From positions 1 to 64,000 of the forward strand of contig JANTQF010000041.1 of NCBI GenBank assembly GCA_032988165.1: a stretch of DNA of 64,000 nucleotides, given 5' to 3'. The stretch is from Emmonsiellopsis sp. PD_33 (Eukaryota > Ascomycota > Eurotiomycetes > Onygenales > Ajellomycetaceae). The notes beneath the pieces are model-generated. The model searched no databases, had not been told where the DNA came from, and saw only the letters and a list, made by a program, of their open reading frames with translations. Numbering within the stretch: the first letter of the stretch is position 1; each line of letters opens with the position of its first letter. This document shows positions 24,224 through 39,000 of the stretch, one piece after another. The position numbers were made by a program, and so were the translations under genes.

Positions 24224-26900
24224 GCTTGGAAGCTTGATGGAGAGCAAAAGAAAGGCAAGGCAAGGCAAGACAAGCAAGCGCCCGCGAATACGAGCACGAT
24301 CTCGGCACATGCTTATAAGTTCCTCTGCTTAGCTCTTATTTATGCTTGCAGTGACTGCATTACTTCAATACATGCTATGCTTCCTTGCTTATCAATTAAA
24401 GTTAACTACCTCTCCGTCATGTACGTTATCATCCACCATTACATAGGTACCATACGAACTCGCCTAGATTACTGGAGAATAACCAAGCTTCCTCGATCAC
24501 TGCACTGATTTCTCCATCAAGTCCGGTTGCAGAGGATAGGAGGACTCCTTTTTTTTTTTTACCCCATCCTTCATCTTCATCCATAGATAGGTGTGGATGT
24601 AAGGTGTGGATGTAAATATGAAGAGTATCCTTGGTTCCCCCTAACTTAAAGAACCTGGGAACTTTAATCGAACGGCTGAAAAAGGTAACTTAAAACTATG
24701 TGCACAAAATACCTGGGTGGTAGGGAAAGAAACCAAATATTTTTATGCAGATTGCATTTTGCATGGTTTTTTTTTAAACTTCTCAGGGGGGGGGAATATT
24801 TTTTTTTTCTCAGCCTCGGAGTTACGCGCTTGAAGATACACAAAAGATGAAGAACAAGGTGTAACTACCGTACGTACCGGCGACAACGCTCATTCGACAT
24901 TCCAAGAAACCCATCATAGGGCTGGGCTGGGCTGGGTTGGCCGTTGGCGTTGTTCCTGTCGTGCAGCAGCAGCAGAAAAGCTCGTGGCTGGAGATGAAAC
25001 GAAAAGGGGAAAAGAAAAGAAAAGAAAAAAGTTACATTTTCTTTCGTATCTGTGGCCTTCCACACGCACGCGCATATGAGACAGACAGACAGACATAACC
25101 AATCCATGTTTAGATGGGGGATTGCAATTTGGGAATGTTAATGCATGACCTAATGCAGCTGGAGAGATACATACATACATTACATGCATAACTATGTTTG
25201 TAGTTGCAGATATCGTTTCCTTTTTAGTTCCCGGCATGCGTCCGTTTTCCATCCAGTCCTTGCATCGTTATAGTTACATGGTTGGGGAGGTAGGTAAAAG
25301 TACGGAGTAAGCTATGCGCGTAATTTAAGGTGAAGGGAGCTGAGTTCGAGAGCACCGTTTGAACCTCCAACGGGGAAAAAAAGAAAACAAACTTAAAGCC
25401 TTGGAAAAAGCCTGGGCCAGAAATGAAGGGTCTTCTCGCCGTTGGCAGAATAGATGCGCATTGCTTGTTCGGTTCGTTGTTTGATGCTAGGGACATACCT
25501 ATCTATGGCATGCGAGTCAATCCAAACGTCATCGTCACGTAGCAAAGCATTGCATAGTTCCTGATCCAGACCAAGAATTTTCTTGCTTAAAATAGCAGGG
25601 GGAAAAAGGAAAAAAGAAAAAAAAAAAGATACGCTCTACCCAGCGAAATATTCCCCCCAGAAACTCAGTCTCCAACGCTATCTAGATATCTCTCATCCCA
25701 TCACCCCATCCATCCAATCCTAACCTCAATCGCCCATTCGACGGAACAACTCCATATTCTCCTTCCGATCGATCTTCGCCCCGGAATAAAAAGATAAAAA
25801 ATAAAAATAAAAACTCGACCCAGGGGCTGATCATTCAAGCCAGACCTCGCACTTTTAGTTTCGACACGGAAATACTCCCTCCCCTTGTCAACCGAGCCCA
25901 TGTCAGCCCAGCCAGGCCTGGCCAATCAATCATGGACGTCACTTCGCTGAAATGCTTGCTGCATCCAGTCCTTAGTTGTGCTCGTTTATCGGAGAAATCC
26001 ATCCCATGGTGATGGCGTGATTGCCGGGAACGGCTGGCTGTGCTGGTTGGCTGGGGGGGTTGTGCGGGTGGGTGCGAGTTTTGGAATATTGTGAGTTATG
26101 AAATTACTTGACGGAGGAGAGTTTTAATGATTAATTATGCAGTTATTGATCATCATGAGCGAGGAATGATGGGTTGTTTCGATGAATGACGGGATGATTG
26201 ATGGAATGGATAACTAGGCTACTAGCTTTGGAACTAGATAATGTCACCAAAGTCATCTCAGGCTTCTCGGCTCAGCAATTAAAATGGCTGCGTCAGTACG
26301 CGTCTGCTCGATAAGTAGTTAATAAGTTAGTTCGTACTCGGACTCTGGAGGCAGATAGATACGTAGAGAGCAAAGCCGGTGAACTAACCGCCCGCATATG
26401 ATCGCTCCCGTCGCTATCACAGTTATCCATGTGAAATCCCATCCCATCCCAGCCCGCAACCAACAAAAGAAAAGCAAAAGCAAAGTGCAAAATGCACGCT
26501 GATGGATGCAAAAAGAAAGAAGCCTAACAGCCCCCACCAGTGAACCACAACCCACTTGAGTAGTAACTACTAACCATTTAGTTAAAGGTTAGGTGTTGTC
26601 TTGACTGTGGCGCGACGCCAAATTAACCCGAAACAAGTCGCCGAACTCAAGATTTGCATATCTGCTCAATACGTTGTTTTGCATCGTGGAAAATGGAGAT
26701 AGATAGGAGGCTAGAGGGGGGGAGAACGGGGGAAGTCGCGACGATTCGAGGCAGATTGGCCGTCATTATCGTCATCGTTAGAAGAAGGATACCTTTTTAC
26801 CCTGGCTCGGTTGCCGGCATGGCAAGGATTTAGGTCGTTTCCGCGGGCGCGTTTAACTCCGGCTCTGAGCCAGCGAAGCGAGGCGAACGGAAGAAGAGAA

Positions 26901-29900
26901 GCGCAGCCGGCTTATCAATGGCCTAAAAATAGTGTGGGAAAAAAAGAAAAGAAGAACGCGACTGGCCGTTCTGTTCTACATAACTCGTTCTGGACCTGTA
27001 AAGAAATGAAAAGATTGAATTTATTCACATACACATACATGCACGTGGAGGCGGAGACATCACATTTTCCAAACGTATTTCCAGACTTTGCCCCTCCGCA
27101 AACGGGCTGTGGGCTGCGGGATAATCAGATGAATGATGAGACAAGAATAACCGCAATCAATTGACGTTTTGCCCCTTTCGTAGCCGCGGTGGATATAACT
27201 TTTATGTAAAACTATATCAAGCGGGGTAATTTAGTTAAATTCTCGGTGAAGAGGTAAACTATATATAATGACTCTCATTATCTCCCCATCCACGGCACCG
27301 TGGGTGGATATGGTCGAAGTAGTAGGTAGGTAGGTAGGTAGTTAGATCGGTAACTTGTATAAGCTGTAGATGATTCCCTTTTTTTTTTCAATTCTCACAC
27401 CGCGGAGGAACGGGAGACGTTTTCTGGAACCGAGCCCGCTTCGTACTGCTGATCGATCGAGGATGGGACCGGACCCACTGTCTGTTTTGCAATGTATGGG
27501 TCTCTATCATCCTTCCTTTTCGCAAGCGGGCCCCCCCGCCAACTTCCAAGTGATGTAACTACTGCTGGTGTCTGGAGAGCCGGCGCAATTTTTAGTAGAC
27601 GCGGTCATATGCAAAATTTATGTGGGTCGAGAGGGGGATAGGTTTTTTTATGCTTGCATAACATCGTTGTAGGGGGATCTTGAATTTTGGTTTTTGGGAA
27701 GGCGGGCGGAGTGATTGAAAGATTGAAAGTGAACCATGAATTGGACAAAGGGACGAAAGGCTAAGTAAGTAAATAAATATCCTTTTGATGCAAACCGTGG
27801 AATGGTGTTGCAATCTAGCTACCCTGCGGCTATGAAGAAACCGCCTGCTTGTGTAATATATATATCTTCCTCTCCCAAAATATCTACCTGTACAACCCAA
27901 CAGATACTGCAAGTTTACCAAAAACTAAAAGACGAGGAGATGTTTAATTTCCAGGTAATCACCAACCCGAAAAGAAAATTCAAACTAGATTTTCTTCTGC
28001 AATCGTGTGGAGTACCTGACCCGAGCTGGCTCTCACCAAACCAAACGAAGCAAAAATCATACCGCAATATGCATAATGTAACCCTGCAAACACACAAGAA
28101 TTAAAATAAGTAAAAACAAATAAAAAATTAAGCCCTATTGCTGTGTTACGTTACATACTATGGCGTGACGATGGTTGTTCACCATTCCATTCTTCTGTTG
28201 CTGGCGTTTCGGATAGGGAGGGGACTGATTCAATGATGCAGGACTGGATAGAGCAATTGTTGGGGAAGGCGCTTTTCATGTCAAACTGAGGCATTATTTA
28301 CCTGTGTACAGAAGTTAATTGGGAAAAAGGTTTTCCTCATTCTGGGCAAAATGAAGGTGTGATGGACCGGCTGATGCGCTGCTTTAGGTATATGGTCGTG
28401 GATGGGGGCTTTTCTGTTTCCAAGGTTCCAACCTGTTGGGTTAATAAAATAAAGTGAAATTTGTGTAACTGTTCAGACGAATAGACTAAAATTATTTATT
28501 TTTTGCTAAAACAGCGCCAATCGAGGGGTTGGATTGAATGCTGACCGGTTTTTTGGAGACACTGTATGGTTTTTGGTGGGATGAACCAGGTAGGACAGAA
28601 CCAAAATTTTGGAAAATAGGAATTGGGAAATATGGAAACTGAAAAAGAGTACTGGAGGAGAAAAGGATTACCCTATTATTATTATTCCCACTCCCGGGAA
28701 GCAAATGCCATCAATCTTCAACCACTCCGCGGTAAGATATATAGATGCGGTATCAATGTCAAGGATACGGCGTCTCTGGCGGTTCTCCGCAAGCGCCAAG
28801 CACCCATGTCAACGCCTAAATACCATTAAACCTATCCCTGTTGACAGCTGCTGTTCTCCACGTTTTCCCTGCAGGTTCCAAGTCGAGCTGGTAGCAAATT
28901 ATGTCCTTGGTCTACTGTCTACTATTGCCCTTGTCCCTTTTCTAGAAAACACAATCGCCACAGGCCCTGCAATTAATAATAAGCCATCGATTGACAAAAA
29001 CGCCCTCTCACAAACCAAAAGGCTTAAAACTTCGGCACATTTTTTTTAATTTTCCGTTTCCCCCATCCCAATTATTAGCGGGAAATCATATGCAGAACAA
29101 AGTACAAAATAGGAAATGGCACAAGATGTTGATGGTTGTACGAGATTCTGCGCTGGGATAACTAGTATGGAGCGGGGGAAAGTTTTAGTCTTTTCTCCGG
29201 GTGGAAGAAAGGAACATGGCGGATGGCTTGATGGCCGGGCCGATTGATGATTCCAAAATTTGGGTGGAAAGATACATAGATGATAGAAGGCGAAGAAGCG
29301 TTTGAGAAATCAATGGTCGCTTTACGTGGCTGATTGAGCGATTGTCCGTGGCTAGCCCCTGAAATTGATTTAGATACCCCATACGGAGCTTAAGGATATA
29401 CAAACGGGAGAGTCGCGTCCGTGGAAAATTTAGCCGAGCGTCAAGCAGGCAATTAAAAAAACTAGATTCGCAGGCTGGCTCGTAAGTTAGTGGTAGCTCC
29501 TCTCTCAGCCACATTCAACTTATCCATGGTCTACTTCTTGTGGTGCAACCAGATTCCATCGGCGATATTGCCGTCGTCTTACCTCTCTGAGGCTCTGCCC
29601 CTGCACAAGCTGGTGGCTTGGGCATGGTGATCCCGGGGATGGGGAGCAGCAATTCCGGCAGCAGTGGCCCCGACTGCCGGTGGGGAAGGCCCAGACTTCC
29701 AGTTAATGTGAGCGGGTCGAGATATCTTTTTGCAACAGCCGGAGGTCTAGAGAACCGCTTCTCCTCAATGAACGATTGGGAATTATTAACAGCTTGTTGT
29801 CCGGTTACTGCCACGGCATCTACTCCGTATTCAAATGATGGTGGCAGCACCAACCCGATATGTCGAAAAGATAGTTGAAGTTAATATATATGACGAAGAG

Positions 29901-32900
29901 TTGATCAATTTCCAACCTCGAGGTGCATTTGAAATTGAAACATGACGAGTCTCTCCATCGGCGTCAAGTTCTTGTGCTCCTCGCCATCCCCATCGTTGCT
30001 GATTGGCGCAGCGGTGGATCCTCGTCGATATCTTGTTGGCGGATAAATGGCGGGGATATGGAAGGGGGGCCGACAAGCCGCAACCATCCCTGCTCTCAGA
30101 AACCTGACAGGATGCAGACGTCCTGTCCCCGAAAACCCGGTGCTGATCATTACATTTGGCTTTGGATCGAGCGGCGCCATTCCTTTTCACTCCTCCCCCG
30201 CCGACCCCCGGGTATGCCGTCTAAAAGCTGTGATTGACATGGGAAGCTCCGGGGTTGCTAGGCGAGGAACCGTTTGAAACCAAATCCAGTAGCCATGAAC
30301 AGCGAGGGTACTCCGTAGAGAATATTCCCATCGCCTAGCTGGATCGGATTGTGCTTATCTCCCAAACCCCAAGGATAAATTGAAAGGACAATAACATTGT
30401 CAAGGGAGGCTGTCACCCAGCAAGCCCTTTATCCAAGGATTTTCCCGACCCTAGCCAGATACTAGGGGGGTGATGATCAACCCTTTTGGTCCACACCCTC
30501 GGCCTCAGACTCTCAGTACGCCATCCAAAATACCAAGTGACGTGCCAAGTCCCCGGAGAGAATGTGAACTGCGAAATAGGCCTTGTTATGCATTGCATGG
30601 GTGTAGCGGTCCGGTTGGTCTTGGTTGCCACCATCACGCACATCCCTCTCCACCGTGCACGCCCTGACTAGGAATCCCCCCCTTGCTTCCAGAAATACGA
30701 TCTTTCGAGGACCGAACCATGGATCGGCTGCTGTCAAGCGTTTTGATCCATGGCTAATTACTTTGGTGCTCTTGCTCCCCTGCGTGTACGGAGTACACAT
30801 AGCCTAGAGGAGCTTCACTCAAGTGTTGTTTTAAGCCCAAGCTTCTCAAATGGTGAATTTTTAACTCAGGAAAATAGCGCAGCCTGTGCGATATTGCAAA
30901 TAAAAACAACCAGCGCTAAACACACAGCCCACGCTAGACCATTCTTCGTGGATGGCTTCAAAAAACCCGTCTTGTCAAATGAGGAAATAGAAATGGCTTA
31001 TCTTGCTTATCCTGACACAACCAACCGAATGATCATTTTATTGGCTAAACCATCACAGACAGATGAAAGAGCCGAAAGCATAAATTGTTCGAGGCAATAT
31101 GGAGTTATGTCGATCTTATATACATTTGAAATCCGCGTTTAATCTTTCTCTTTCAAATGCTGATGGCGTGCTTCAGTGGTCAACACCAAAGACTGTTGAG
31201 CTGAGACACTTTTTTATCTCCACGCCTTTTCCCTCTCTCTTTGCATCCCCCCACCCCCGCTTTCATCCATGACCATGAAATTGATTGCCTGCAAACTTTG
31301 ACAAATGGACTAGGCAGGGATCAGGGTTGATGTCGTGCATAATAGACCAATTTGGTGATCGTGGATGTGATAGGGTGCTGTCTGTGGCGAGGAGCAACGG
31401 CATCATGGAACAACTGTACATACATGAATCGCTTTTCTTTTTTTGAGATAAAAGGCTCATTTGGATAAACAGCAAGAAGACTCTCAGCAAGAGCAGGTTT
31501 TGCAAACCCTAAGGTAGGCAATGACGTCTAGTAAGTACCTTGAGAGCCAATCGTTCTAACTCTGTAAATGGATGAGCGCGAAGTTGGCGATAATTGACTC
31601 ATGAATATCAAGGAGGGGAGGGGGGATGGCACTGTCCTCTTGCTTTTGAATGGCCAGCATGCTTGGGTAGGTAGCAAACCTTGCTCTCCCCCCATGTATC
31701 CTTGCCAGAGCTGTTTCCTTGCTGGAGGCCGTGGGAGCTCCTCCTCAACAGTTTGTAGGCTGGTTGACACGGGCCTAGGTAATTCCTGATTTTTTTTCCG
31801 GGCGTTGAATGTATTGCAACTTGGGAAACGCCAGGCGAACTGTGCTGTGGCCAACAACCTTCTATGAAACTCTGAGATTTTTATCTGCCGGTTGTGGAAG
31901 CAGAGCCATGATTATTGGGGTTGACTGGATCAGTATGATGCAGCGAAAGCCCACCCAAGCTGGCGCACTGAGCGCATTGCAGCTTTATCACTCCTGTGAG
32001 CACATGAAACAGTCGAATCAAAGGACCAAGCTGCTGCTTGCATTCTACCTACTCTCAGATTGCCCCAACTTGGAGCCAAGGAGAGCTGAAGAAGGGACAA
32101 AAAGTGCTATCAACCCCTCTCCCAATTGTGAATTTATCCGGGGTCTAGATGCCCAAAATCTGAACATCATTTGCATCTTGCTTCCTTTTTTTGGTCCTTT
32201 CTTCCTGGGGATTTTTTCACTTCTCCCCGAAACACGTTTCGAAACTCTTTCTAATGGGGTGATGAGATGGCAAAACGGCGTCTGTGTGTCGACAAGGAGG
32301 AGTGTGTGTCCGCAGCAGGGCGTGGAGGTAATTCAGGGCTGGCGCATGCAGTTCCCGCCCATGTAACCCCAAGGATATCCTGGACAAACCGTAATCGGCT
32401 AGAAGCCTGAGCATCAAATCAGAAGCAGCCGAGCAGGGATACAAAGTGGCCACACCGTTGGCTTCATATTTGCTTTTTCTTTTAGTTAAAACTTAACTAC
32501 CCACTTCTTTCTTTTCTTTTTCTCAGCCCCCTCTCTCATGCGAAGCCCACTCCATGATGCCACATCCCGTCGCTGCCAAGGTCCAAGGGGTCGAGTCTGG
32601 AGCATTGCTTGGCTAAATGTGCGGAACACTTCGGCGATCCCTGGCTTCCCGCTGATTCCTTGTCCGACGCTAGCTGGGGATGGTTGTCAGAATGGCAGCT
32701 CGACTCTCCGCCCATGATCCGCGCCGTCGAGCCACAGGCCAGGCATGCTGCATCTGGATGTCCGTACTTGTCCATTTTGGGGCCCCTTGGCTCTTGTCCA
32801 GAAAGGTTTCAGAGGCTGGGCGCTGCCGGAGGCGCAACGGGTATTCGATCATTTTTGGTTAAGAGCAAAAGATAGGAACGAAAAGGGCCTCGAATCGGGT

Positions 32901-33000
32901 TTTCTCTCGTTTGGCGCCGGAGCGAAAAGAAGCCCCATATTTTTCGCTCTGCGATTTTGCGCTTGACTGTTGTGAAAAAAAAAAAGGACGCTTGGGGGAG
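26901..33000. other. Gene-free stretch, part of an 18 kb desert
   Basis: I read both strands and found only short frames (mostly under 130 codons) without domains, signal peptides, good start contexts or convincing splicing. A TAGG tandem tract occurs at about 27322-27341. Base composition is near normal and CpGs are present, so this does not look like the RIP-mutated block at the right end. It may hold regulatory DNA or non-coding transcripts, but nothing in the sequence proves that. Confidence 0.45.
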
Positions 33001-36000
33001 GGTTTTTGCAAAGTCGAGGTGATCTTGCGCCATCATCATACTTCAGATAGATGGAGTTTAACGCAGGAGATAACACGCTATGAGAGTCGACGCGTATGTC
33101 ACCTCTCGGAGGGCAACGGAATAGTTCTCAATAGGATAGGAGGCGCGCTCTTGCTCATGTTTGTTATTGCTGTTATTTTTGGACGCTTGACTTTTGTTGC
33201 ACGCGGCTCAAATGTTGAAAAATCGACCGGCAGTGTGTTCATGCGACGCGTTGTTATGCAAGAGAAGAGTTCTGTCAAGCGGGGAACGCCGCTTGGTTCA
33301 TATTTGAACCGCATCCCAAGGTTTCTATATTCACCACATTATCGACATGTATCGATAATCCAGATCACGGCAGTTGATGTCAATATCTGGCACTGTTGGA
33401 TATGTTATCAATTCTAATAGAGACGACACGATAGTACGTGCCTCTATTATTACAGGATACCAAGGGTATCTATGTAATACGGTTAGAAGAAGTCAGGGGT
33501 CCAAGGCACCCTTTCAATTACTGAATTTGGCCCAACCCATATTGAATCACAGTACTCTGTGCAGTGTTTGAATTCTACGGAGAAGATAAGTGCGCTAGAA
33601 CACGCCATTCGATGGTTGGGAAAGGGACAAGAATTGCCCTTCTCTTTGAACGGACCAAGGGCGATGGTGTCACTTTCTTTCTCTGGCCGATGCAGGACAT
33701 GTTACTGCAATTCCTTTGGTGTCTCAACTTTAAACAACTTTCTTTGGAGTGTCCTATATAAGCGTTCATGTTGTGATAATTTGCCGATGCAAGTATTGAA
33801 GCCCGCCCCTGAACGAAAAGGGGATCTCTACGATATCATCATGGTTTCATCTACCTCCTGCACCGGATACATTAAGTGCACCCATGGCATTTCTCTTCGT
33901 CCCGTTTCCCCGCAGTCGAGGAAGGACATTGACGTCGTTCGTGAGTTGCTTTCCCTGCCGTGTATCAGGCTGAGACATCAAACACTTCGGAAAATAAACT
34001 CACACCATATTAAATAGATTCCGTAGACTTCCATGGCTTTTCTCTGCCCTTTGCTGTATGCAGGGTGGGTATCTTGATTAGGCACGTTCTCCGAACCTTT
34101 ATTAAAACAAAAGACAACGAGGCGCTAGACTTGTTGGAAGGAAAGGCGGCCGGGGGAAGGGGGTGGTTCTCCTGTACTCCATAGATTGAACTCTGGTGGT
34201 CGCGTGGGCTTTGATTGATGTAGTTCGTCCCTTTCTTCTCCCTGCCTGATGCCTGCTGCATAAGGTCTTGCTAACTCAGTAATGGATAATAGTGTACATA
34301 TATGCTACTTGCATGTAATGTCCCCTCACTGCTCAGTATACACTCATCTTCGTTCGGATCGGTAGCCGAAGATGGAGAAAAAGGTCTCAACCTCATGGAA
34401 TTATAGATTCATTCCATACGGGCAACAGAATGCCGAAAATGCGAAACAGAAATATTTTTTAGTATGAAGGTCCTATGATATCGTTCCTGGTTTGGAGGCA
34501 CAATATGGGAGCGGCAGCTCTGGCGCGTGCACATCGATTGCATCCCGCATTCCCTCTAACCAGGCACGGCTTGGGCCTTGGAAGCATCTTAAATGAGCAT
34601 CTCTCGTGGAGAGTTTGTTCAAGTTGCCGCCGAAGAAGCCGAGCAACGTCCTATTTTATCCTAGTCAGTACGCGTCCAGCGAGGTGTTTATCATCATGAT
34701 GTCAAATGGTGATGCAATTTTTAGCCGCGCCTGTACAAGCCTAATAGGCTAATATTCATCCGGGAGAGTGAGGTTGAGGCTGATCAGCGCCCTGTCACAG
34801 AAGCTGTGTGAGATGAATTCGAAAATTTCGAGTTACAAACGTGTTCGAATTATCAGCTCGGTTAGAGGGACAGGCCATTGATTAATGAGTCTGTCAATAG
34901 CTTATCGTAAGTGTTAACACATATTATTTGAAAGATAGGAGTCAGAAAGCTGGACTTGTTCGTTCCGGACTTGAGAACAGACATCATCGTCGGTTGGATG
35001 AGCGAACAGGCTTACGCAAGCGATTAAATTGGCGAATTGGCCGACGACTGGCCAGCCAGCCAGCCAGCCAGCCAGCCACCAGTCTCCGGCGAGGGGCGCT
35101 GTGGTGCTTCGTCGATGATGTCGCCGTGTTTGGACGGGGAACAAAGGCATCCAATCCTTGTTTCCACGCGCACATCCCAGCAGAATTCCACGGCAGCTTA
35201 CAGCGAAATTTAAGCATCTTATCCCCACGTGCGTCCCTCCCACAGGCTTCAAAAGACACAGCCGCAGCCTTCTATGTTGATGTTCTCCCTCACTCTTCAC
35301 CACTGCTTGGCTATGGAACAAGAGGATTAATAATAATACTGATATGGATTGCTAAGTTTCCGGTGGTATTTCCGTAATGATATGGCAACACGAGGCGCGA
35401 TCCATGGATTTGCAAGGGGCTTATTTGTGGGGGTCAGAATATTGGCATTTAACCGTACCATGGAATGTTGGAAGTCAAAAAAACTATATTTAGCCCATTG
35501 ATTTTCATTTCTACTCAGGAGATGTTGATGGAGAGATCCTATCCTTTTTAGCTCCTATTCAGGAATAACAGGGGTCTTCAGCAGAAGTAGAAGGACTGGT
35601 AATTGCACATACCTCTATTTTGATATTGAGTATCTCTACTATGATCAACCGCCATCTAATTCATCCATGGATGAGATGATGTGAGCCTGCGGTTGGCATC
35701 CACGGTTATCTGCATGTAGTGTAACATTGAGGGTGACATTGAGAGGATTTGGTATCGTGAATGTATCTGCCCGTTTATACGAGCAAAGTGTATGTTATAC
35801 TCCGTAATCCGTACTCAAGGAAGCTCTCATAAGAGAAAGGTCGTGTCTGCAGGGAAAATAAAAATGAAACATCGTTTCACGACGTCTGCCCTGAATTTTG
35901 GCCTCAATAGAACTAGAAAAATGCATAAAGAATATGGTACGTAGGGCATATAAAAACATACTGTAACATTTGTATGTACGGGTACCTCTGCTCGGATATT

Positions 36001-39000
36001 ATTATTCCCCGGTACTACTGGAATGAAAGACACGAAAAGACATTCGCCTTGTGCAACATGAATGGTGGTACAATGAGGTTGGAATTGATATCAACATGGA
36101 TCGTAACATTAGAAATCACGTGCACTCTAACGAATCCAGGGATGGAAGCTCGGCTTCAACAGCCTGACAACAACCAACGTTCTGCGACGATGAGTCGGTC
36201 CCCTCCACGCCGCGATATAGCACAACAATTCGGGTATCGACTAATGGATACAGTATACCCCCGTCAGACTCCGGAAACTACTGGCGCGAGTAAACAATGG
36301 AGATGTTGCTGCTGATGCTGCCACTGTTGATTGTCTCTCCAACCGCGCATAACTCTCAGGTTCCTGTTGATCCCACTGATGGCTCTCGATCCATGTTGGA
36401 GATAAGAATACAAGACTGGAGAGGCTGGCTAAAAGGAATAGATATGAAAACCGTGGTTGAGGGGAACCATAACGGATATCTGTACCAAGTCCTTTCGTGC
36501 ATATTCAGAAGCTTCAAACGGGCGACGACTGCTATCCACAGCTTCCAGAACCTGACTGGCGAAATGGGATATCTAGAAAACAATGCTGTGAGCTTGATTT
36601 TTTGCAAAGACTGGCCACGCTCTACGTATATCCGGCTCCTTGTTTGTTCCCAACTTTGCCCAGTTTGCCTTCTAATGTGCTCGCGAATAGGGTATCTGCG
36701 CCGTGCAAAATACCAAATTTCTGGCCACCTTGCACAGATGAAGCCCAAGCTGGTCATTTTCAGGCATACCCAATGAGGGCCATGGAGGGAAAATCTTGTT
36801 ATGGAATGATGCCAGGTTGATGGAAGCGCACTGTTATGGAAAAGTAACAGTGTATGGGCGGGGTGAAAAAATTTGAAAAGTTGGATCACGGCAGTCTTTA
36901 CGGGCCAAAATATGACAACGCTGCTCTCGGATGCCTGATACTCTGAATGATGTACATCAGCCTGTTGTCGTACGTTGTTGACATTTATGGGTAAGTATTG
37001 CTAAATTCCTTTACAATTGCACCCTGTTGTATGGTTTCGACGGTGAAGAATACCAGGTCTGTTTTGAGAACGGGGAGTTTGAGATTGATTCACTTGTTTG
37101 TAATAGTGTCCGTCTCGTCGCTCGTGTCAACAATCTGGTGGCATTTATTCTGTCTCCGTTTCCCCATCTAGGCGGCTCTCTCTGTGTCACCGTCTATCGA
37201 CGAGGGCAAGAATACGGAATCTATGTCTACGCATGTATGTACTGTACATACCTCTCGCCCCACCGGTATGTCCGATATTGTCTCCAACCTTGCTGCAGTA
37301 CTTCAGGTACAGACGGAGGCCGCAAACTATCATGTGCCAAGTCATTGTGAACGTTGGTCTCCTCTGGGATACTGGATGTCGACGTGTATCCCTTCGACAA
37401 TTCGGCTTACGCCGGTGAATCTGAAAGTTGGCGTTCCAGGTTTTTCAAAAAGTACCGGAACTTTGTTATGGGCTCACTCGGCTAGGCCTATGGGTAGTGC
37501 TACATTCAAAATGGGTATGTGCTACGAGAAAATTGGTGTCGGAGACAGCCGTTGGAGATGGGACGCACATGTGCTCTGCACCATACAACTCCGGAGCATA
37601 AGGTATCTATGTCGGCCGGACAGTCCGTTGGTATGTAGTGCTACATCTGCAAAGAGAACCTTTGTATAGAGTATAGCTTAAGAAGGACAGAAAGTATGTA
37701 CAGTCCCAACTTTCGCAGATTGTCGCACATGACGGCGGGGGGGCGAGTTTGCAGAGAGGAGGAGTGGGGAGATGATTTTCTTTTCCTTTTTGTTTCTTCT
37801 CTTCTCATGAAGTCTGATCTTCTGCAAATAGTTGACACTTCAATAGGTAAGTAACTATGTATGGAAAATATCGAATTCTCCCTTCCATGCCGTGCAACCC
37901 TCCCACTTGGCGCTTCCATTGCATTTCCGATGATGGCCGGCATACTCTCATACAAGCGCTCAACCACATGAAAAGAAAAGCTGGTTTTTAACTTCGCACG
38001 AGCGCATTCGAGAGCGTCTAGACTGAAGGGAAGAGGATCCATACATACGTAACTAAAATGTAAGCAGCTGCGTATCTAGCCGCTGACACTACTTTCGCTC
38101 AAGTTCATTCCGCTATATCCTTCGCCGCTGCAACCCTCTCCGTCCAAGCGTGGAGCTAATTCACTAGCAAAACGAATCCAGAAGGAGACAAAGAACACAT
38201 GTCAAATTGCAAATAAAAAAAGAAAAAAAGGAAGCGATGCAGAAGAGTAAAAAGGTTTCAAGAAACGGCAGAGGAAGTAACTATAATAAAACTTCGCATG
38301 CTCCACCAAGTAACTTTTAGCCTGCCAGGAAGTTAACTCCCGCTCTCCGAAGTCCCGATCTGAACCTGCGCTTCGTAATATTTCGTTTCACTAAGCGCTT
38401 CGATTGAGTAGTGCGTGTGGACTCGGCACATGGGTGGTTGGTTGTCAATGCAAAATCTCTCGGGAGCTCGGAGCAAGAGACGAGGAACGGAGTTCGTTTC
38501 AAGATTCAGATCATTGGACTGGGATATGAGGTTTAGGTTAGCAAGGAGGGGAAGAGGGGGGTGGCTTCGGCAGATGGGGACAATCCTCGCCCAACAGCTG
38601 AGGAAGGGAACATAAGCAATACGCCCTGTTCAAGCAGCCTAGGATGCGGGACCGTGGGTATGGTAAATGGAACGACGGAGAGGGGTTGGTGTGGTTGGGG
38701 AGGGGGTAAAAAAACTAAAACTACGACTCCAACTTACGACTCCAAGGGATCCTGCACGCTACTGCGCATTCCCGAGCTGAAAGAGCAGGGAAAATTGCAA
38801 CGGTACAACATTCTGATCTGTCTAATAAACGCGTGTCTGTCACTGACTAGTGGCGGATGGTTTATTGTCTGCGTGCAGTTTTGGTTGCAGTGGATTATCA
38901 ACAGAGTACGGAGTAGCAGGATAAGAAAATAAGCCGAGGCTCGGAAGTTTTTTGCAATAACTAGCACGAAAATTTCAAGGAAAAAGAAAAGAAATTGCAA

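Larger units (their letters stand above)
21969..26900. promoter_or_regulatory. Upstream leader/promoter region of medA, tract-rich
   Basis: This stretch continues 5' of the medA first exon. It has strong strand asymmetry: long GGGATGG-type G-rich blocks (22140-22500), an ACGAA/ATGAA pentamer tract (22641-22675), an AAAAG tract (24183-24223) and an ACAG tract (about 25080-25095). The minus-strand frame open from 22085 to 21969 reads as plausible protein ahead of the medA ATG and begins right after a TAG acceptor-like site, so an upstream exon may exist. Short minus-strand frames could act as upstream ORFs. A. nidulans medA is known for a long leader with upstream ATGs. I can support no separate gene. 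Confidence 0.45.

Noticed and set aside
36297..36776. 159-codon plus-strand frame starting with a hydrophobic MEMLLLMLPLL
   Set aside because: The start resembles a signal peptide, but the rest shows no family and an opposing frame (36356-36889) is longer. Not enough for a gene.
37184..37669. 161-codon plus-strand frame with a possible upstream exon
   Set aside because: Some stretches look protein-like, but no domain or consistent splice chain could be defended.
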